Part shown: piece by piece, positions 16,890 to 25,807 of the stretch | Layout of the letters: every line of letters begins with the position of its first letter | Numbering within the stretch: the stretch's first letter is position 1 | From: Euzebya rosea | GTDB lineage: Bacteria; Actinomycetota; Nitriliruptoria; Euzebyales; Euzebyaceae | Reading direction: 5' to 3' | DNA length: 64,000 nt | NCBI RefSeq assembly: GCF_003073135.1 | Contig: NZ_PGDQ01000006.1 | Coordinates: 310,001 to 374,000, forward strand | Program-made: the position numbers and the translations under genes | Notes under the pieces: model-generated | What the model was told of the DNA's origin: nothing | Database searches by the model: none | The model's input: the letters and a program-made list of their open reading frames with translations, nothing else

Positions 16890-18851
16890 TCAGCTGACGA
16901 GCCACGAGCTTCCCCCGGGGGAGATCGGAAGGCCACGGACGCGGTACAGGAGATCGGCGTGCTCGACGTCGTCCGCGGGCCCGTCGACCGGTTCGCCCAG
17001 TCGACTCCGCAGCTCGTTGGTGTGCTCGTCGCGGGCGGTGCGCCACGCCCCGGGCGCTGTGGCTCGCCAGATCCGGGCGATGGCGGCGAGGAACGTCTCG
17101 CCGCTCGACCACACGGCCATGGACGGCGACCACGTGATCGTCCCGGACTGATTCTCCACGGTGAACCGCCGCTGGTTCGCCCCCCAGGTCTCGCTGCGCA
17201 GGCGCACCACCTGATGCCACGGGACCGGCCGGCCGTCCCCCAGCGGACACAGCAGTCCGTCGGGGCCCGCGGCGACGACGACGGCCCGTTCGACGGGCAG
17301 GTCCTGGAGCACGACGCCGGCCTGCTCGATCCACGGGATGGGCTCGGCGTCTGCGGGGTTGGCGACACCGATGTCCGCGGCCACGACGGACGGCGGGCAA
17401 CGACCGGCGGCTGCCAGCCACGCCCCGATGAGCGGCTCGGTGTAGAGGCCGTCGCGAGCGGCAGCGGCGAGCAGCGGATGGGACGGCGGGGGCGGGATGA
17501 CCTCCTGATCGCGGAACCGCCGCCAGCGGAGCTCGACGGGTCCGAGGTGGATGATGTCGCCGTCCTCGAGGAACGTCGTGGAGAACTGCTGAACCTCCCG
17601 CGGTGGATGTCCCCCGGAGGAGATCCGTGTCCGACCGGCATGGTCCTCCAGCACCACACCCGTTCCAGCCGGCCGGATGCATGCATGGTCGGGCGCCAGC
17701 CCGTCGAGGCGCAGGTGGGCTCGGGGCGGGGCACCGCGCACGGCGTCGAGGTCGGCCCCGATCCACGTCTCGTGTCCGACCGGCAGGTACGTACCCGTTC
17801 GGGTGACCAACCATCCCAGCAGCTGGGGGCGCCGTCGCACTCGTGGGCCGGGTAGTGCCGGCTTCGGGCGGGGCGGCACAGGCGGAATCGGGGACGGCGA
17901 GGGCGGCGCAGCTGGGGTCTCGCGGATCCGCGTCGAGCCCGCCGGCGGGGTCCATCGGGGAGCGGACGAGACCGGCAGTCCGAGCTCGGACTGGACGCCC
18001 TGGATAATCGCGACGACCTCTGTCGACTGCGGACGGCTGCCCGGGTCGAGACTCATCAGCTGTCGCACGAGCGCTGCGGCTGGCTCGTCGACACCCTCGG
18101 CCGCCAGGTCGGCCAGCTGTCCCGCACACACGCGACAGAGCAGCGGGACGATCGACGACTCCTCGACGTCGGCTTGGCTGAGCGGGCGCCCGCGAAGCGC
18201 ATGGCCCAGCACCGCGCCGAGCCCGTAGACGTCCGAGGTCGTCGAGGCCGGCGAGCCCTGCAGCAGCTCCGGCGCCGCGTGTGCCATCGGAGCTGCCACC
18301 CGGTCGTTGCCGCCCAGGATGCGGTCCACGCCGATGGAACACCACACCGGCCGATCGACGTCGTCCCGTCGCACCGCGTCCGGCGCCACCCAGCCGAGCA
18401 GCCCGCCGACCTCGTGGACCGCCGCCATGCCCGAGGCCAGCAGCACCCCCAGGGACAGCACCTCCTCCACTGGCATCGGGGCGCGGCACAGGGTCGAGCG
18501 CAGGCTGCCGCCCGGGAGGACCGGCTCCGCCAGGTAGGCATCCCCTGTCGGCGTGACACCGGCCATCAGCACCGGCGCGACGTGGGGATGCGCGTGCCGG
18601 TCGGTCATTCGCCCAACGGTGTCCAGCAGCTCCTCGAGGCGTGCCGGGTCCCCGTCGAACCCCCGTTGCACCCTGACCGCGAGCTCCGCCCCCGTGGAGT
18701 GACGGGCACGGTGGACGGCGCCCCGTGAGACCTCGCCGACGAGCAGGGCCGGTCCGATGTCGGGGATGCGGAGGTCGACCATCCCCCCGCCCTTCCTGTC
18801 GCTGTCCTGCACGGCTGGACTGTCTACCGCAGCAGCGGGCCAGCTGTCCAT
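16890..18851 (-). CDS. Pseudokinase-FHA domain protein
   Basis: A 653-residue protein that joins a degenerate Ser/Thr kinase-like domain (about 30-270), a Pro-rich linker (about 285-325), an FHA domain (about 345-445) and an unassigned C-terminal region. The kinase part keeps APE (AAPELLQG) and SDVYGLG, but the ATP-anchoring Lys is Arg60 (LAVRV), the HRD triad is LGW (152-154), and DFG is SIG. It should therefore not be catalytic. The FHA part keeps the phosphothreonine-fold pattern with DGDIIHLG near its end. It may be a phospho-dependent scaffold. ATG at 18851 has GGAGGA 8 bases upstream; ATG at 18782 is an alternative. Confidence 0.8.
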   Translation of the reverse strand: MDSWPAAAVDSPAVQDSDRKGGGMVDLRIPDIGPALLVGEVSRGAVHRARHSTGAELAVRVQRGFDGDPARLEELLDTVGRMTDRHAHPHVAPVLMAGVTPTGDAYLAEPVLPGGSLRSTLCRAPMPVEEVLSLGVLLASGMAAVHEVGGLLGWVAPDAVRRDDVDRPVWCSIGVDRILGGNDRVAAPMAHAAPELLQGSPASTTSDVYGLGAVLGHALRGRPLSQADVEESSIVPLLCRVCAGQLADLAAEGVDEPAAALVRQLMSLDPGSRPQSTEVVAIIQGVQSELGLPVSSAPRWTPPAGSTRIRETPAAPPSPSPIPPVPPRPKPALPGPRVRRRPQLLGWLVTRTGTYLPVGHETWIGADLDAVRGAPPRAHLRLDGLAPDHACIRPAGTGVVLEDHAGRTRISSGGHPPREVQQFSTTFLEDGDIIHLGPVELRWRRFRDQEVIPPPPSHPLLAAAARDGLYTEPLIGAWLAAAGRCPPSVVAADIGVANPADAEPIPWIEQAGVVLQDLPVERAVVVAAGPDGLLCPLGDGRPVPWHQVVRLRSETWGANQRRFTVENQSGTITWSPSMAVWSSGETFLAAIARIWRATAPGAWRTARDEHTNELRSRLGEPVDGPADDVEHADLLYRVRGLPISPGGSSWLVS

Positions 18852-18889
18852 CGGATGGGTCCTCCGATCGCCCCGGCGGTCCGCAGGTG

Positions 18890-19588
18890 TCAGCCCGCGT
18901 CGGTGTGGCCCACCAGGCTGCTGAGGGCAGCGGCACCCTCCACGACCGCGGCCCGCGCACCCTCGAGTGCCTCGCCGTGCATCCGGAAGGTCGGCCCGAG
19001 CACGCTGACGGCCGCGACGACCTGCCCGTGGGCGTCGCGGACCGGGGCGCTGATGCCGGTCACGCCCTCCTCGACGGTGTCGCTGCCGACCGCCGCCTCG
19101 CTGTCGGGCAGCTCGCCGGCCAGGGCCCGGCCGACCGCCGTGCCCGACCGTGGCACGTCACGACCGCGCCACCCGGCGACCCGAAGGGTCATCGTGCCCT
19201 CCGCCGCCGCGAGGTAGATCGCGGTGTCCTCGTCGTGGGCGACCGCCAGGTAGCAGGTCTCGCGGGTCTCGGCGGCCACCCGGTCGAGGATGGGCTGGGC
19301 CAGCCGGGGGAGGGGGTGGCCGCCGACCACCCGGTGGGCCAGCCGCACCATGCGTGGCCCGGCGACGTAGCCCGAGGCGGTCCGGGCGACCAGCCCCGCG
19401 GCCTCCAGCGACGCCAGCTGGCGGGTGGCCGTCGACGGGGCCAGGCCCACCGCGTCCGACAGCTGCGTCAACGTCAGCCCGCCCTCGCCGGCGACACCGA
19501 TGCCCTCCACGACCGCCACCAGCAGGGTGAGGACGCGGTCGGAGGACCGGGCGGTCGGTCGGCTGCTGGGGTCTGGGCTGGGCGTCAC
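18890..19588 (-). CDS. IclR-family transcriptional regulator of the hut operon
   Basis: A 232-residue regulator with an N-terminal winged helix (LTLTQLSDAVGLAPSTATRQ then LASLEAAGLV) and a C-terminal IclR effector domain with a GAF-like fold (RAVGRALAG-like SGTAVGRALAGELP, GVTGISAPVRDAHGQVVAAVSV). GTG at 19588 has AGAGGA upstream. It is divergent from hutH with only 44 bases between the starts, which contain two matching TTCC-N7-GGAA sites, so it very likely controls the hut genes. The inducer could be urocanate or histidine, by analogy with hut repressors of other families. Confidence 0.9.
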   Translation of the reverse strand: MTPSPDPSSRPTARSSDRVLTLLVAVVEGIGVAGEGGLTLTQLSDAVGLAPSTATRQLASLEAAGLVARTASGYVAGPRMVRLAHRVVGGHPLPRLAQPILDRVAAETRETCYLAVAHDEDTAIYLAAAEGTMTLRVAGWRGRDVPRSGTAVGRALAGELPDSEAAVGSDTVEEGVTGISAPVRDAHGQVVAAVSVLGPTFRMHGEALEGARAAVVEGAAALSSLVGHTDAG

Positions 19589-19603
19589 ATCGTCCTCTTG
19601 ACA

Positions 19604-19638
19604 TTCCGTTTGATGGAAGTAGATTCCGCCACATGGAA
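19604..19638. promoter_or_regulatory. Tandem IclR-type operators at hutH
   Basis: Two 15-bp dyads of the form TTCC-N7-GGAA lie at 19604-19618 (TTCCGTTTGATGGAA) and 19624-19638 (TTCCGCCACATGGAA). Their starts are exactly 20 bp apart, about two helical turns, so two dimers could bind one face. The second covers the hutH start codon at 19633, so occupancy would block hutH transcription or translation start. Binding by the adjacent IclR protein is inference. Confidence 0.65.
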
Positions 19639-21189
19639 GCATCTGTCGTCGTCGGACGCAACGGGGTCGCCCCGCAGGACGTGGTCGAGGTCGCCCGCCG
19701 GGGCGCACGGGTCGTGCTGGGTGATGACGCCCGCGAGGCCCTGGCCCGCGGCGCCGAGGTCGTCGCCGGGCTGCTGGACAAGCCCGAACCCGTCTACGGC
19801 GTCTCCACCGGGTTCGGTGCCCTCGCCGACACCGTGATCCCCGCCGAGCGGTCCGCCGAGCTGCAGCAGGCGCTGGTCCGCTCCCACGCCGCAGGCATGG
19901 GGCCGGAGCTCGAGCAGGAGGTCATCCGCGCGATGATGATGCTGCGCGCCCGGTCGCTGGCCATGGGCTACAGCGGCGCCCGCCCCCACGTCGCCGAACG
20001 GATCTGCGAGGTGCTGAACGCCGGCATCGTCCCGGTCGTCCGCGAGCACGGCTCCGTCGGCGCCTCCGGCGACCTGGCCCCCCTCGCCGCCGCTGCCCTC
20101 ACCCTCACCGGAGAGGGCATCGTCGACACCCCGACCGGACGCAAGCCCGCCGCCGAGGCGCTCGCCGACGCGGGCCTCGACCCCCTCCACCTGAGCGCCA
20201 AGGAGGGGCTGGCGCTGATCAACGGCACCGACGGCATGCTCGGCATGCTGGTCATGGCGCTGCACGACCTCCGCGACCTGTACCTGATCGCCGACGTCGC
20301 CGCCGCCATGACCGTCGAGGCGCTGCTCGGCACCGACCAGGCCTACGCCGCCGACCTGGTCGCCATGCGCCCCCAGCCCGGCCAGCAGGCGTCGGCCGCC
20401 AACCTGCGCAACCTGCTCGCCGGCTCGCCGACCGTCGCCAGCCACCGCCACGGCGACACCCGCGTGCAGGACGCCTACTCGCTGCGCTGCACCCCGCAGG
20501 TGCACGGCGCCGGCCGCGACGTCATCGACTTCGCCGCCACCGTCGCCGATCACGAGCTGCGCAGCTTCATCGACAACCCTGTCGTCCTCGACGACGGCCG
20601 GGTCGCGTCCTGCGGCAACTTCCACGGCGCCCCCGTCGCCTACGCCGCCGACCTGCTGCGCATCCCCGTCGCCGACCTGTCGGCCCTGTCCGAGCGACGC
20701 ACCGACCGGATGCTGGACCCCGCCCGCTCCCACGGGCTGCCGCCGTTCCTCACCACCGACGCCGGCGTGAACTCCGGGCTGATGATCGCCCAGTACACCC
20801 AGGCGGCGATGGTCACCACCAACCGTCGGCTGGCCGCCCCCGCCAGCGTGGACACCCTGTCGACCTCCGCCGGGCAGGAGGACCACGTCTCGATGGGCTG
20901 GGGGGCCTGCCGTGCCCTCCGCGAGGTCGTCGCCAACCTGCGGCGCATCCTCGCCGTCGAGGTCCTTGCCGCCACCCACGCCCAGGCGCTCCGTGGCACC
21001 GGCCTTCCGCCGAGCGGGCAGCCCCTGCAGCCCGGTGCCGCCACCGGTGCGGTCGCCGAGGTCGTGCTCGACGCCGCCGGTGGGCCCGGCCCCGACCAAC
21101 ACCTCGAGCCCCGCCTCGCCGCCGTCGAACGGCTGCTCGAGGACGGCTCCGTGCTGGCCGCCGCCCGCGCCCACGCCGACCTGACCTGA
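19633..21189 (+). CDS. hutH: Histidine ammonia-lyase
   Basis: First enzyme of histidine breakdown: removes ammonia from L-histidine to give urocanate. The 518-residue length is normal for the family. The self-formed MIO electrophile comes from Ala144-Ser145-Gly146 within GSVGASGDLAPLA, and the catalytic Tyr lies in VYGVSTGFG. Other family motifs are INGTDGML, QDAYSLRCTPQVHGA and STSAGQEDHVSMG. It opens the operon; its start codon sits inside the second putative IclR operator. Confidence 0.96.
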   Translation: MEASVVVGRNGVAPQDVVEVARRGARVVLGDDAREALARGAEVVAGLLDKPEPVYGVSTGFGALADTVIPAERSAELQQALVRSHAAGMGPELEQEVIRAMMMLRARSLAMGYSGARPHVAERICEVLNAGIVPVVREHGSVGASGDLAPLAAAALTLTGEGIVDTPTGRKPAAEALADAGLDPLHLSAKEGLALINGTDGMLGMLVMALHDLRDLYLIADVAAAMTVEALLGTDQAYAADLVAMRPQPGQQASAANLRNLLAGSPTVASHRHGDTRVQDAYSLRCTPQVHGAGRDVIDFAATVADHELRSFIDNPVVLDDGRVASCGNFHGAPVAYAADLLRIPVADLSALSERRTDRMLDPARSHGLPPFLTTDAGVNSGLMIAQYTQAAMVTTNRRLAAPASVDTLSTSAGQEDHVSMGWGACRALREVVANLRRILAVEVLAATHAQALRGTGLPPSGQPLQPGAATGAVAEVVLDAAGGPGPDQHLEPRLAAVERLLEDGSVLAAARAHADLT

Positions 21190-21215
21190 ACCTCGCCCAC
21201 ACCGTCGACCCCGCC

Positions 21216-21232
21216 TGACCCCGATGGGGTCA
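21216..21232 (+). promoter_or_regulatory. Hairpin in the hutH-hutU gap
   Basis: A perfect 7-bp inverted repeat (TGACCCC, loop GAT, GGGGTCA) lies in the 96-base gap between hutH and hutU, the only real gap in the operon. There is no U tract. It could stabilise the 3' end of a processed hutH message or weakly attenuate. Role not shown. Confidence 0.4.
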
Positions 21233-21285
21233 CCGACGACGCCCACCACGCCCACGAAGCCGATCACCACAGAGAGGACATCGCC

Positions 21286-22941
21286 ATGAGTGGTCCCCGT
21301 CCCGTCCGCGCCGCCCGCGGTACCGAGCTGACCGCCCGGTCGTGGCAGACCGAGGCACCCCTGCGGATGCTGATGAACAACCTCGACCCCGAGGTGGCCG
21401 AGGAACCCGACAAGCTGGTCGTCTACGGCGGCACCGGCCGGGCCGCCCGGTCGTGGGAGGCCTTCGACGGCATCGTCGCCGCGCTCACCGACCTGGCCGA
21501 CGACGAGACGCTGCTCGTGCAGTCCGGCAAGCCGGTCGGCGTCATCCGCACCAACCCGTGGGCACCCCGCGTGCTCATCGCCAACTCCAACCTCGTCCCC
21601 GACTGGGCGAACTGGGAGGAGTTCCGCCGGATGGAGGCCGAGGGCCTGACCATGTACGGCCAGATGACCGCCGGGTCGTGGATCTACATCGGCACCCAGG
21701 GGATCCTGCAGGGCACCTACGAGTGCTTCGCCGAGATCGCCCGCCGACGCTTCGACGGCAGCCTGGCCGGCACCATCACCCTGACCGCGGGCCTGGGCGG
21801 CATGGGCGGCGCCCAGCCGCTGGCCGTCACCATGAACGACGGCGTCGCCCTGTGCATCGAGGTCGTCCGCTGGCGTGCCGAACGCCGCGTGGAGCACCGC
21901 TACCTCGACGTCATCGCCGAGGACATCGACGACGCCATCGCCAGGTGCATCGAAGCACGCGACGCCAGGCAGCCGCTCAGCGTCGGGCTGATCGGCAACG
22001 CCGCCGAGCTGGTCCCGCAGCTGCTCGAGCGCGGCTTCCCCGCCGACATCGTGACCGACCAGACCTCGGCCCACGACCCCCTCAGCTACGTGCCCGTCGA
22101 CGTCAGCCCCGAGGCCGCCGCGAAGATGGCGGCCGAGCAGCCCGAGGAGATGACCCGCCGCGCCCGCGAGGCCATGGCCGCCCACTGCCGGGCGATGGTC
22201 GGCTTCCAGGACGCCGGCGCCGAGGTCTTCGACTACGGCAACAGCCTGCGCGCAGAGGCCAGGCTCGGCGGGTTCGACCGGGCCTTCGACTACCCCGGCT
22301 TCGTGCCCGCCTACGTCCGGCCGCTGTTCTGCGAGGGCAAGGGCCCGTTCCGCTGGGTGGCCCTGTCCGGCGACCCCGCCGACATCGCCGTCACCGACCA
22401 GGCCGTCCTCGACACCTTCCCCGACGACGAGCCCCTCCACCGCTGGATCAAGAAGGCCTCCGAGCAGGTGGCCTTCCAGGGCCTGCCCGCGAGGATCTGC
22501 TGGCTGGGCTACGGCGAGCGGGCCAAGCTCGGCAAGGTGTTCAACGACCTCGTCCGCGACGGCAAGGTGTCGGCGCCCATCGTCATCGGCCGTGACCACC
22601 TCGACTCGGGCTCCGTCGCCTCGCCCTACCGCGAGACCGAGGGCATGATCGACGGGTCCGACGCGATCGCCGACTGGCCGCTGCTCAACGCCCTGTCGAC
22701 CACCGCCTCCGGCGCCACCTGGGTCAGCATCCACCACGGCGGCGGGGTCGGCATCGGCCGGTCCATCCACGCCGGCATGGTCTGCCTGGCCGACGGCACG
22801 GAGCTTGCCGAGCAGAAGCTGGAGCGGGTGCTGACCACCGACCCCGGCCTGGGAGTCATGCGCCACGCCGACGCCGGCTACGACATCGCCAAGGACGTCG
22901 CCCGCGAGCGCGGCGTGAAGATCCCCCTGCTGGAGGGCTGA
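21286..22941 (+). CDS. hutU: Urocanate hydratase
   Basis: Second enzyme of histidine breakdown: adds water to urocanate to make imidazolonepropionate using tightly bound NAD as an electrophile. The 551-residue length and the motifs [46 protein letters not shown] and the C-terminal [13 protein letters not shown] are characteristic. The ATG has AGAGGA 7 bases upstream. It is followed after three bases by the PhyH-type dioxygenase gene. Confidence 0.96.
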   Translation: MSGPRPVRAARGTELTARSWQTEAPLRMLMNNLDPEVAEEPDKLVVYGGTGRAARSWEAFDGIVAALTDLADDETLLVQSGKPVGVIRTNPWAPRVLIANSNLVPDWANWEEFRRMEAEGLTMYGQMTAGSWIYIGTQGILQGTYECFAEIARRRFDGSLAGTITLTAGLGGMGGAQPLAVTMNDGVALCIEVVRWRAERRVEHRYLDVIAEDIDDAIARCIEARDARQPLSVGLIGNAAELVPQLLERGFPADIVTDQTSAHDPLSYVPVDVSPEAAAKMAAEQPEEMTRRAREAMAAHCRAMVGFQDAGAEVFDYGNSLRAEARLGGFDRAFDYPGFVPAYVRPLFCEGKGPFRWVALSGDPADIAVTDQAVLDTFPDDEPLHRWIKKASEQVAFQGLPARICWLGYGERAKLGKVFNDLVRDGKVSAPIVIGRDHLDSGSVASPYRETEGMIDGSDAIADWPLLNALSTTASGATWVSIHHGGGVGIGRSIHAGMVCLADGTELAEQKLERVLTTDPGLGVMRHADAGYDIAKDVARERGVKIPLLEG

Positions 22942-22944
22942 GCC

Positions 22945-23799
22945 ATGACCGCACGTACCGACGCCATCGAGATCGACGCCGAGACGATCGAGGCCTACCA
23001 GCGCGACGGCGTGGTCGTCGTCCGCGGGGCCTTCTCGCCAGAGGACGTCGAGCTGGCCCGCCGGGCCGTCGACGCCAACCTCGCCGACCTCTCGCCCAGG
23101 GCCAAGCGGGCTTCTGCCGACGACGACGGCGCGTTCATCGAGGACTTCTGCAACTGGCAGCGGATCCCCGAGATCGAACGGTTCGTCCGCGAGTCCCCGG
23201 CCGCCCGGATCGCCGCCCAGCTGATGGGCAGCCGGACGGTGCGGCTGTACCACGACCACATGCTGACCAAGGAGCCCGGCACCCGTCAGCGCACCCCGTG
23301 GCACCAGGACCAGCCCTACTACAACGTCGAGGGCACTCAGAACACCTCGATGTGGTTCCCCGTCGACCCCGTGGACCGCGAGTCGACGCTCGAGTTCGTG
23401 GCCGGCTCGCACTCCGGTGAGTGGTACATGCCCCGCACGTTCCAGGACGCGCAGGCCAAGTGGTTCCCCGAGGGGACGCTGTCGGACCTGCCAGACATCG
23501 AGGGCGACCCCGACCGCTGGCCCGTCGTCGGCTGGGCGCTCGAGCCCGGCGATGCGGTCTTCTTCAACATGCTCACGCTGCACGCGGCCGGCGGGTCGAC
23601 CCGTCGTCGTCGGGTCATCTCCATCCGGATGCTGGGCGACGACATGGTGCACGCGCCGCGGCAGTGGACGACGTCCCCGCCGTTCGACGGGCTGGCAGAC
23701 GAGCTGCCCGCCGGGGCGCCGATGGACCACCCGCTGTTCCCGGTCCTGTGGCCCGTGGGCGAGGCGGATGCCGTGGACGCATCGGGAGCCGCGGGCTGA
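22945..23799 (+). CDS. Phytanoyl-CoA dioxygenase (PhyH)-family Fe(II)/2-oxoglutarate oxygenase
   Basis: A 284-residue non-heme iron dioxygenase of the PhyH family. The iron ligands fit His120-x-Asp122 (TPWHQDQPYYN) and His213 (LTLHAAGGSTRRRR), with the following Arg cluster for 2-oxoglutarate binding. PhyH enzymes hydroxylate small molecules such as acyl-CoAs, ectoine or amino acids. The gene starts three bases after hutU and its stop overlaps the next start (TGATG), so it is firmly inside the hut operon, where no oxygenase is needed for the known pathway. It may process a histidine derivative. Function unknown. Confidence 0.85.
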   Translation: MTARTDAIEIDAETIEAYQRDGVVVVRGAFSPEDVELARRAVDANLADLSPRAKRASADDDGAFIEDFCNWQRIPEIERFVRESPAARIAAQLMGSRTVRLYHDHMLTKEPGTRQRTPWHQDQPYYNVEGTQNTSMWFPVDPVDRESTLEFVAGSHSGEWYMPRTFQDAQAKWFPEGTLSDLPDIEGDPDRWPVVGWALEPGDAVFFNMLTLHAAGGSTRRRRVISIRMLGDDMVHAPRQWTTSPPFDGLADELPAGAPMDHPLFPVLWPVGEADAVDASGAAG

Positions 23800-24383
23800 T
23801 GGCGGTTCGTCCGCTGGTCCACGTCGGCGATCCGGTCCTGCGCACGCCGACCACCCCGATCGCCGTGGAGGACCTGGGCTCGGCGGCGGTGCAGGGGCTG
23901 ATCGACGACCTGATCGACACCATGCACGACGCCGGTGGGGCGGGGATCGCCGCCACCCAGATCGGTGCGTCGCTGCGGGTGGCGATCGCCGAGGTCGGTC
24001 CGCACACCCGGGAGCGGTACCCCTACAAGCCGCTGATCCCGCTGACGGTGCTGGTCAACCCGACCCTCGAACCCATCGAGGAGGAGGGGACCGAGCCGAT
24101 CATCGAGGGCTGCCTGTCGGTGCCGGCCATCCGCGGCGAGCTGCCCCGGTGGACGGCGGTGCGGGTCCGCTGGCTGGACCGCGCCGGCGGCGAGCACGAC
24201 GAGGTGGTCCGCGGGGTGACCGCCGGCACGTTCCAGCACGAGGTCGACCACCTGGACGGCATGGTCTTCCTCGACCGGGTCGCCGACCCGCGGACGTTCA
24301 CGACGTGGGAGAACTACGACCGGTTCCACCGCGAGGCCTTCGAGGCACGCATCAGCGAGTACGTGGCACGGGTCGGCTCGTGA
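23799..24383 (+). CDS. Peptide-deformylase-family metallohydrolase in the hut operon
   Basis: A 194-residue protein with all three peptide deformylase motifs: GAGIAATQ (about 47-54), EGCLS with metal-ligand Cys105, and QHEVDH with His147, catalytic Glu148 and His151. It should be an active Fe/Zn deformylase. Ordinary deformylases remove formyl groups from nascent proteins. This one is translationally coupled between the PhyH gene and hutF (GTGA overlap), and HutF makes N-formylglutamate. With no hutG visible, it may be the N-formylglutamate deformylase. That function is inference; a housekeeping role is the alternative. Confidence 0.88.
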   Translation: MAVRPLVHVGDPVLRTPTTPIAVEDLGSAAVQGLIDDLIDTMHDAGGAGIAATQIGASLRVAIAEVGPHTRERYPYKPLIPLTVLVNPTLEPIEEEGTEPIIEGCLSVPAIRGELPRWTAVRVRWLDRAGGEHDEVVRGVTAGTFQHEVDHLDGMVFLDRVADPRTFTTWENYDRFHREAFEARISEYVARVGS

Positions 24384-25807
24384 CCGTCGACTGGTACGCC
24401 TGTGACCAAGCGCTGGTCGGGGCACCGTCCCACGGCGTCGTCGCCGACCGGGTGGTGCTGGGTGTCGCCGACGGGCGCCTGGCCACCGTCGAGGTCGACA
24501 GCGCGCGGTTCGACGAGGTGGCGGCGGCGGGGACCCACCTGCGGGGGCTGACCCTGCCGGGGTTGGTCAACGCCCACTCCCACGCCTTCCACCGGGCGCT
24601 GCGCGGTCGCACCCACGGGGTGGCGGGGGCCGGCGAGCCGGGATCGTTCTGGACGTGGCGCGAGGTCATGTACGGGGTCGCTGGCCGGCTGGATCCCGAC
24701 CGCTACCACGCGCTGGCCCGAGGGGTGTTCGGCGAGATGGCGCTGGCCGGCATCACCGCCGTCGGCGAGTTCCACTACCTGCACCACGACGTCGACGGCC
24801 GCCCGTACGCCGACGCCAACGTGATGGGGGAGGCGATGCTGGCGGCCGCCGCCGAGGCCGGCATCCGCATCACCCTGCTGGACACCCTCTACCTGACCGC
24901 CGGCGTCGGCGACACGGTGGCGGCGCCGGGCCTTTCGTCGGTGCAGCAACGCTTCTCCGACGGGTCGGTGGAATCGTGGCTGTCCCGCCTAGCCGACCTC
25001 GCTGGGCGTGTCGGGGGAGCAGAGGGAGCTGTTGGAGCGGGGGCCCGCGTCGGGGCGGCGCTGCACTCGGTCCGTGCGGTACCGGCGTCGGTCCTTGGCG
25101 ACGCCGTCGCAGGGGTGGCCGAGGTGCTGGGCGACGTGTCCGTCCTGCATGCCCATGTGTCGGAGCAGCCGGCGGAGGTGTCGGCCTGTGTCGAGGCGCT
25201 CGGGGTGTCGCCCGTGGTCCTGCTGGACCGGGCCGGAGCGCTGGCCCAGCGTTTTACCGCCGTGCACGGGGTGTGGCTGGACGAGGGCGACATCGGCCTG
25301 CTCGGCTCGACCGGTTCGACGGTGTGCGCCTGCCCCACGACCGAGCGGGACCTGGCCGACGGCGTCGTCCCGGCGGTGGCGTTGCGGGACGCCGGCGCGG
25401 ACCTGGCGCTCGGGTCGGACCAGCACGTCGTGATCGACCTGCTGGAGGAGGCCCGGGCCGTCGAGGCCGACCTCCGGCTGGTCGCCCAGCAACGTGGCCT
25501 GCTGTCCCCGGCGTCGCTCGTCGCGGCGGCCACGGCCGGTGGGGCCCGGTCACTGGGGTGGGCCGACGCCGGTCGGATCGAGGAGGGGGCGCTGGCCGAC
25601 CTGTGCGTCGTCGGCCTCGACTCGGTGCGCCTCGCAGGGGTGTCGGACCTGCTGGCCGGGGTCGTGCACGCCGGGACCGCGGCGGACGTCACCCACACCA
25701 TCGTCGGCGGCCGCGTCGTTGTGGCCGGCGGGCAACACCTCGGCATGGACGTGGCCGAGGCCCTGCGATCCTCCATCTCCTCCCTTGCATCGGAGCGTCG
25801 ACCGTGA
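24380..25807 (+). CDS. hutF: Formimidoylglutamate deiminase
   Basis: Deiminates N-formimidoyl-L-glutamate to N-formyl-L-glutamate and ammonia. The 475-residue amidohydrolase has the metal motif HSHAFHRAL (His66, His68), then FHYLHHD, HAHVSEQ, a His in VHGVWL, and the metal Asp in GSDQHV. The combination HAFHRALRG and SEQPAEV is typical of HutF. GTG at 24380 overlaps the deformylase-like gene stop, and its stop overlaps hutI. HutF implies the five-step route that ends with N-formylglutamate hydrolysis. Confidence 0.92.
   Translation: MTVDWYACDQALVGAPSHGVVADRVVLGVADGRLATVEVDSARFDEVAAAGTHLRGLTLPGLVNAHSHAFHRALRGRTHGVAGAGEPGSFWTWREVMYGVAGRLDPDRYHALARGVFGEMALAGITAVGEFHYLHHDVDGRPYADANVMGEAMLAAAAEAGIRITLLDTLYLTAGVGDTVAAPGLSSVQQRFSDGSVESWLSRLADLAGRVGGAEGAVGAGARVGAALHSVRAVPASVLGDAVAGVAEVLGDVSVLHAHVSEQPAEVSACVEALGVSPVVLLDRAGALAQRFTAVHGVWLDEGDIGLLGSTGSTVCACPTTERDLADGVVPAVALRDAGADLALGSDQHVVIDLLEEARAVEADLRLVAQQRGLLSPASLVAAATAGGARSLGWADAGRIEEGALADLCVVGLDSVRLAGVSDLLAGVVHAGTAADVTHTIVGGRVVVAGGQHLGMDVAEALRSSISSLASERRP

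Noticed and set aside
19585-23730. A 1,381-codon minus-strand open frame opposite hutH-hutU-PhyH
   Set aside because: Its translation is low-complexity Gly/Val/Arg/Asp text typical of antisense frames in high-GC DNA, while the plus strand encodes clear enzymes over the same bases.
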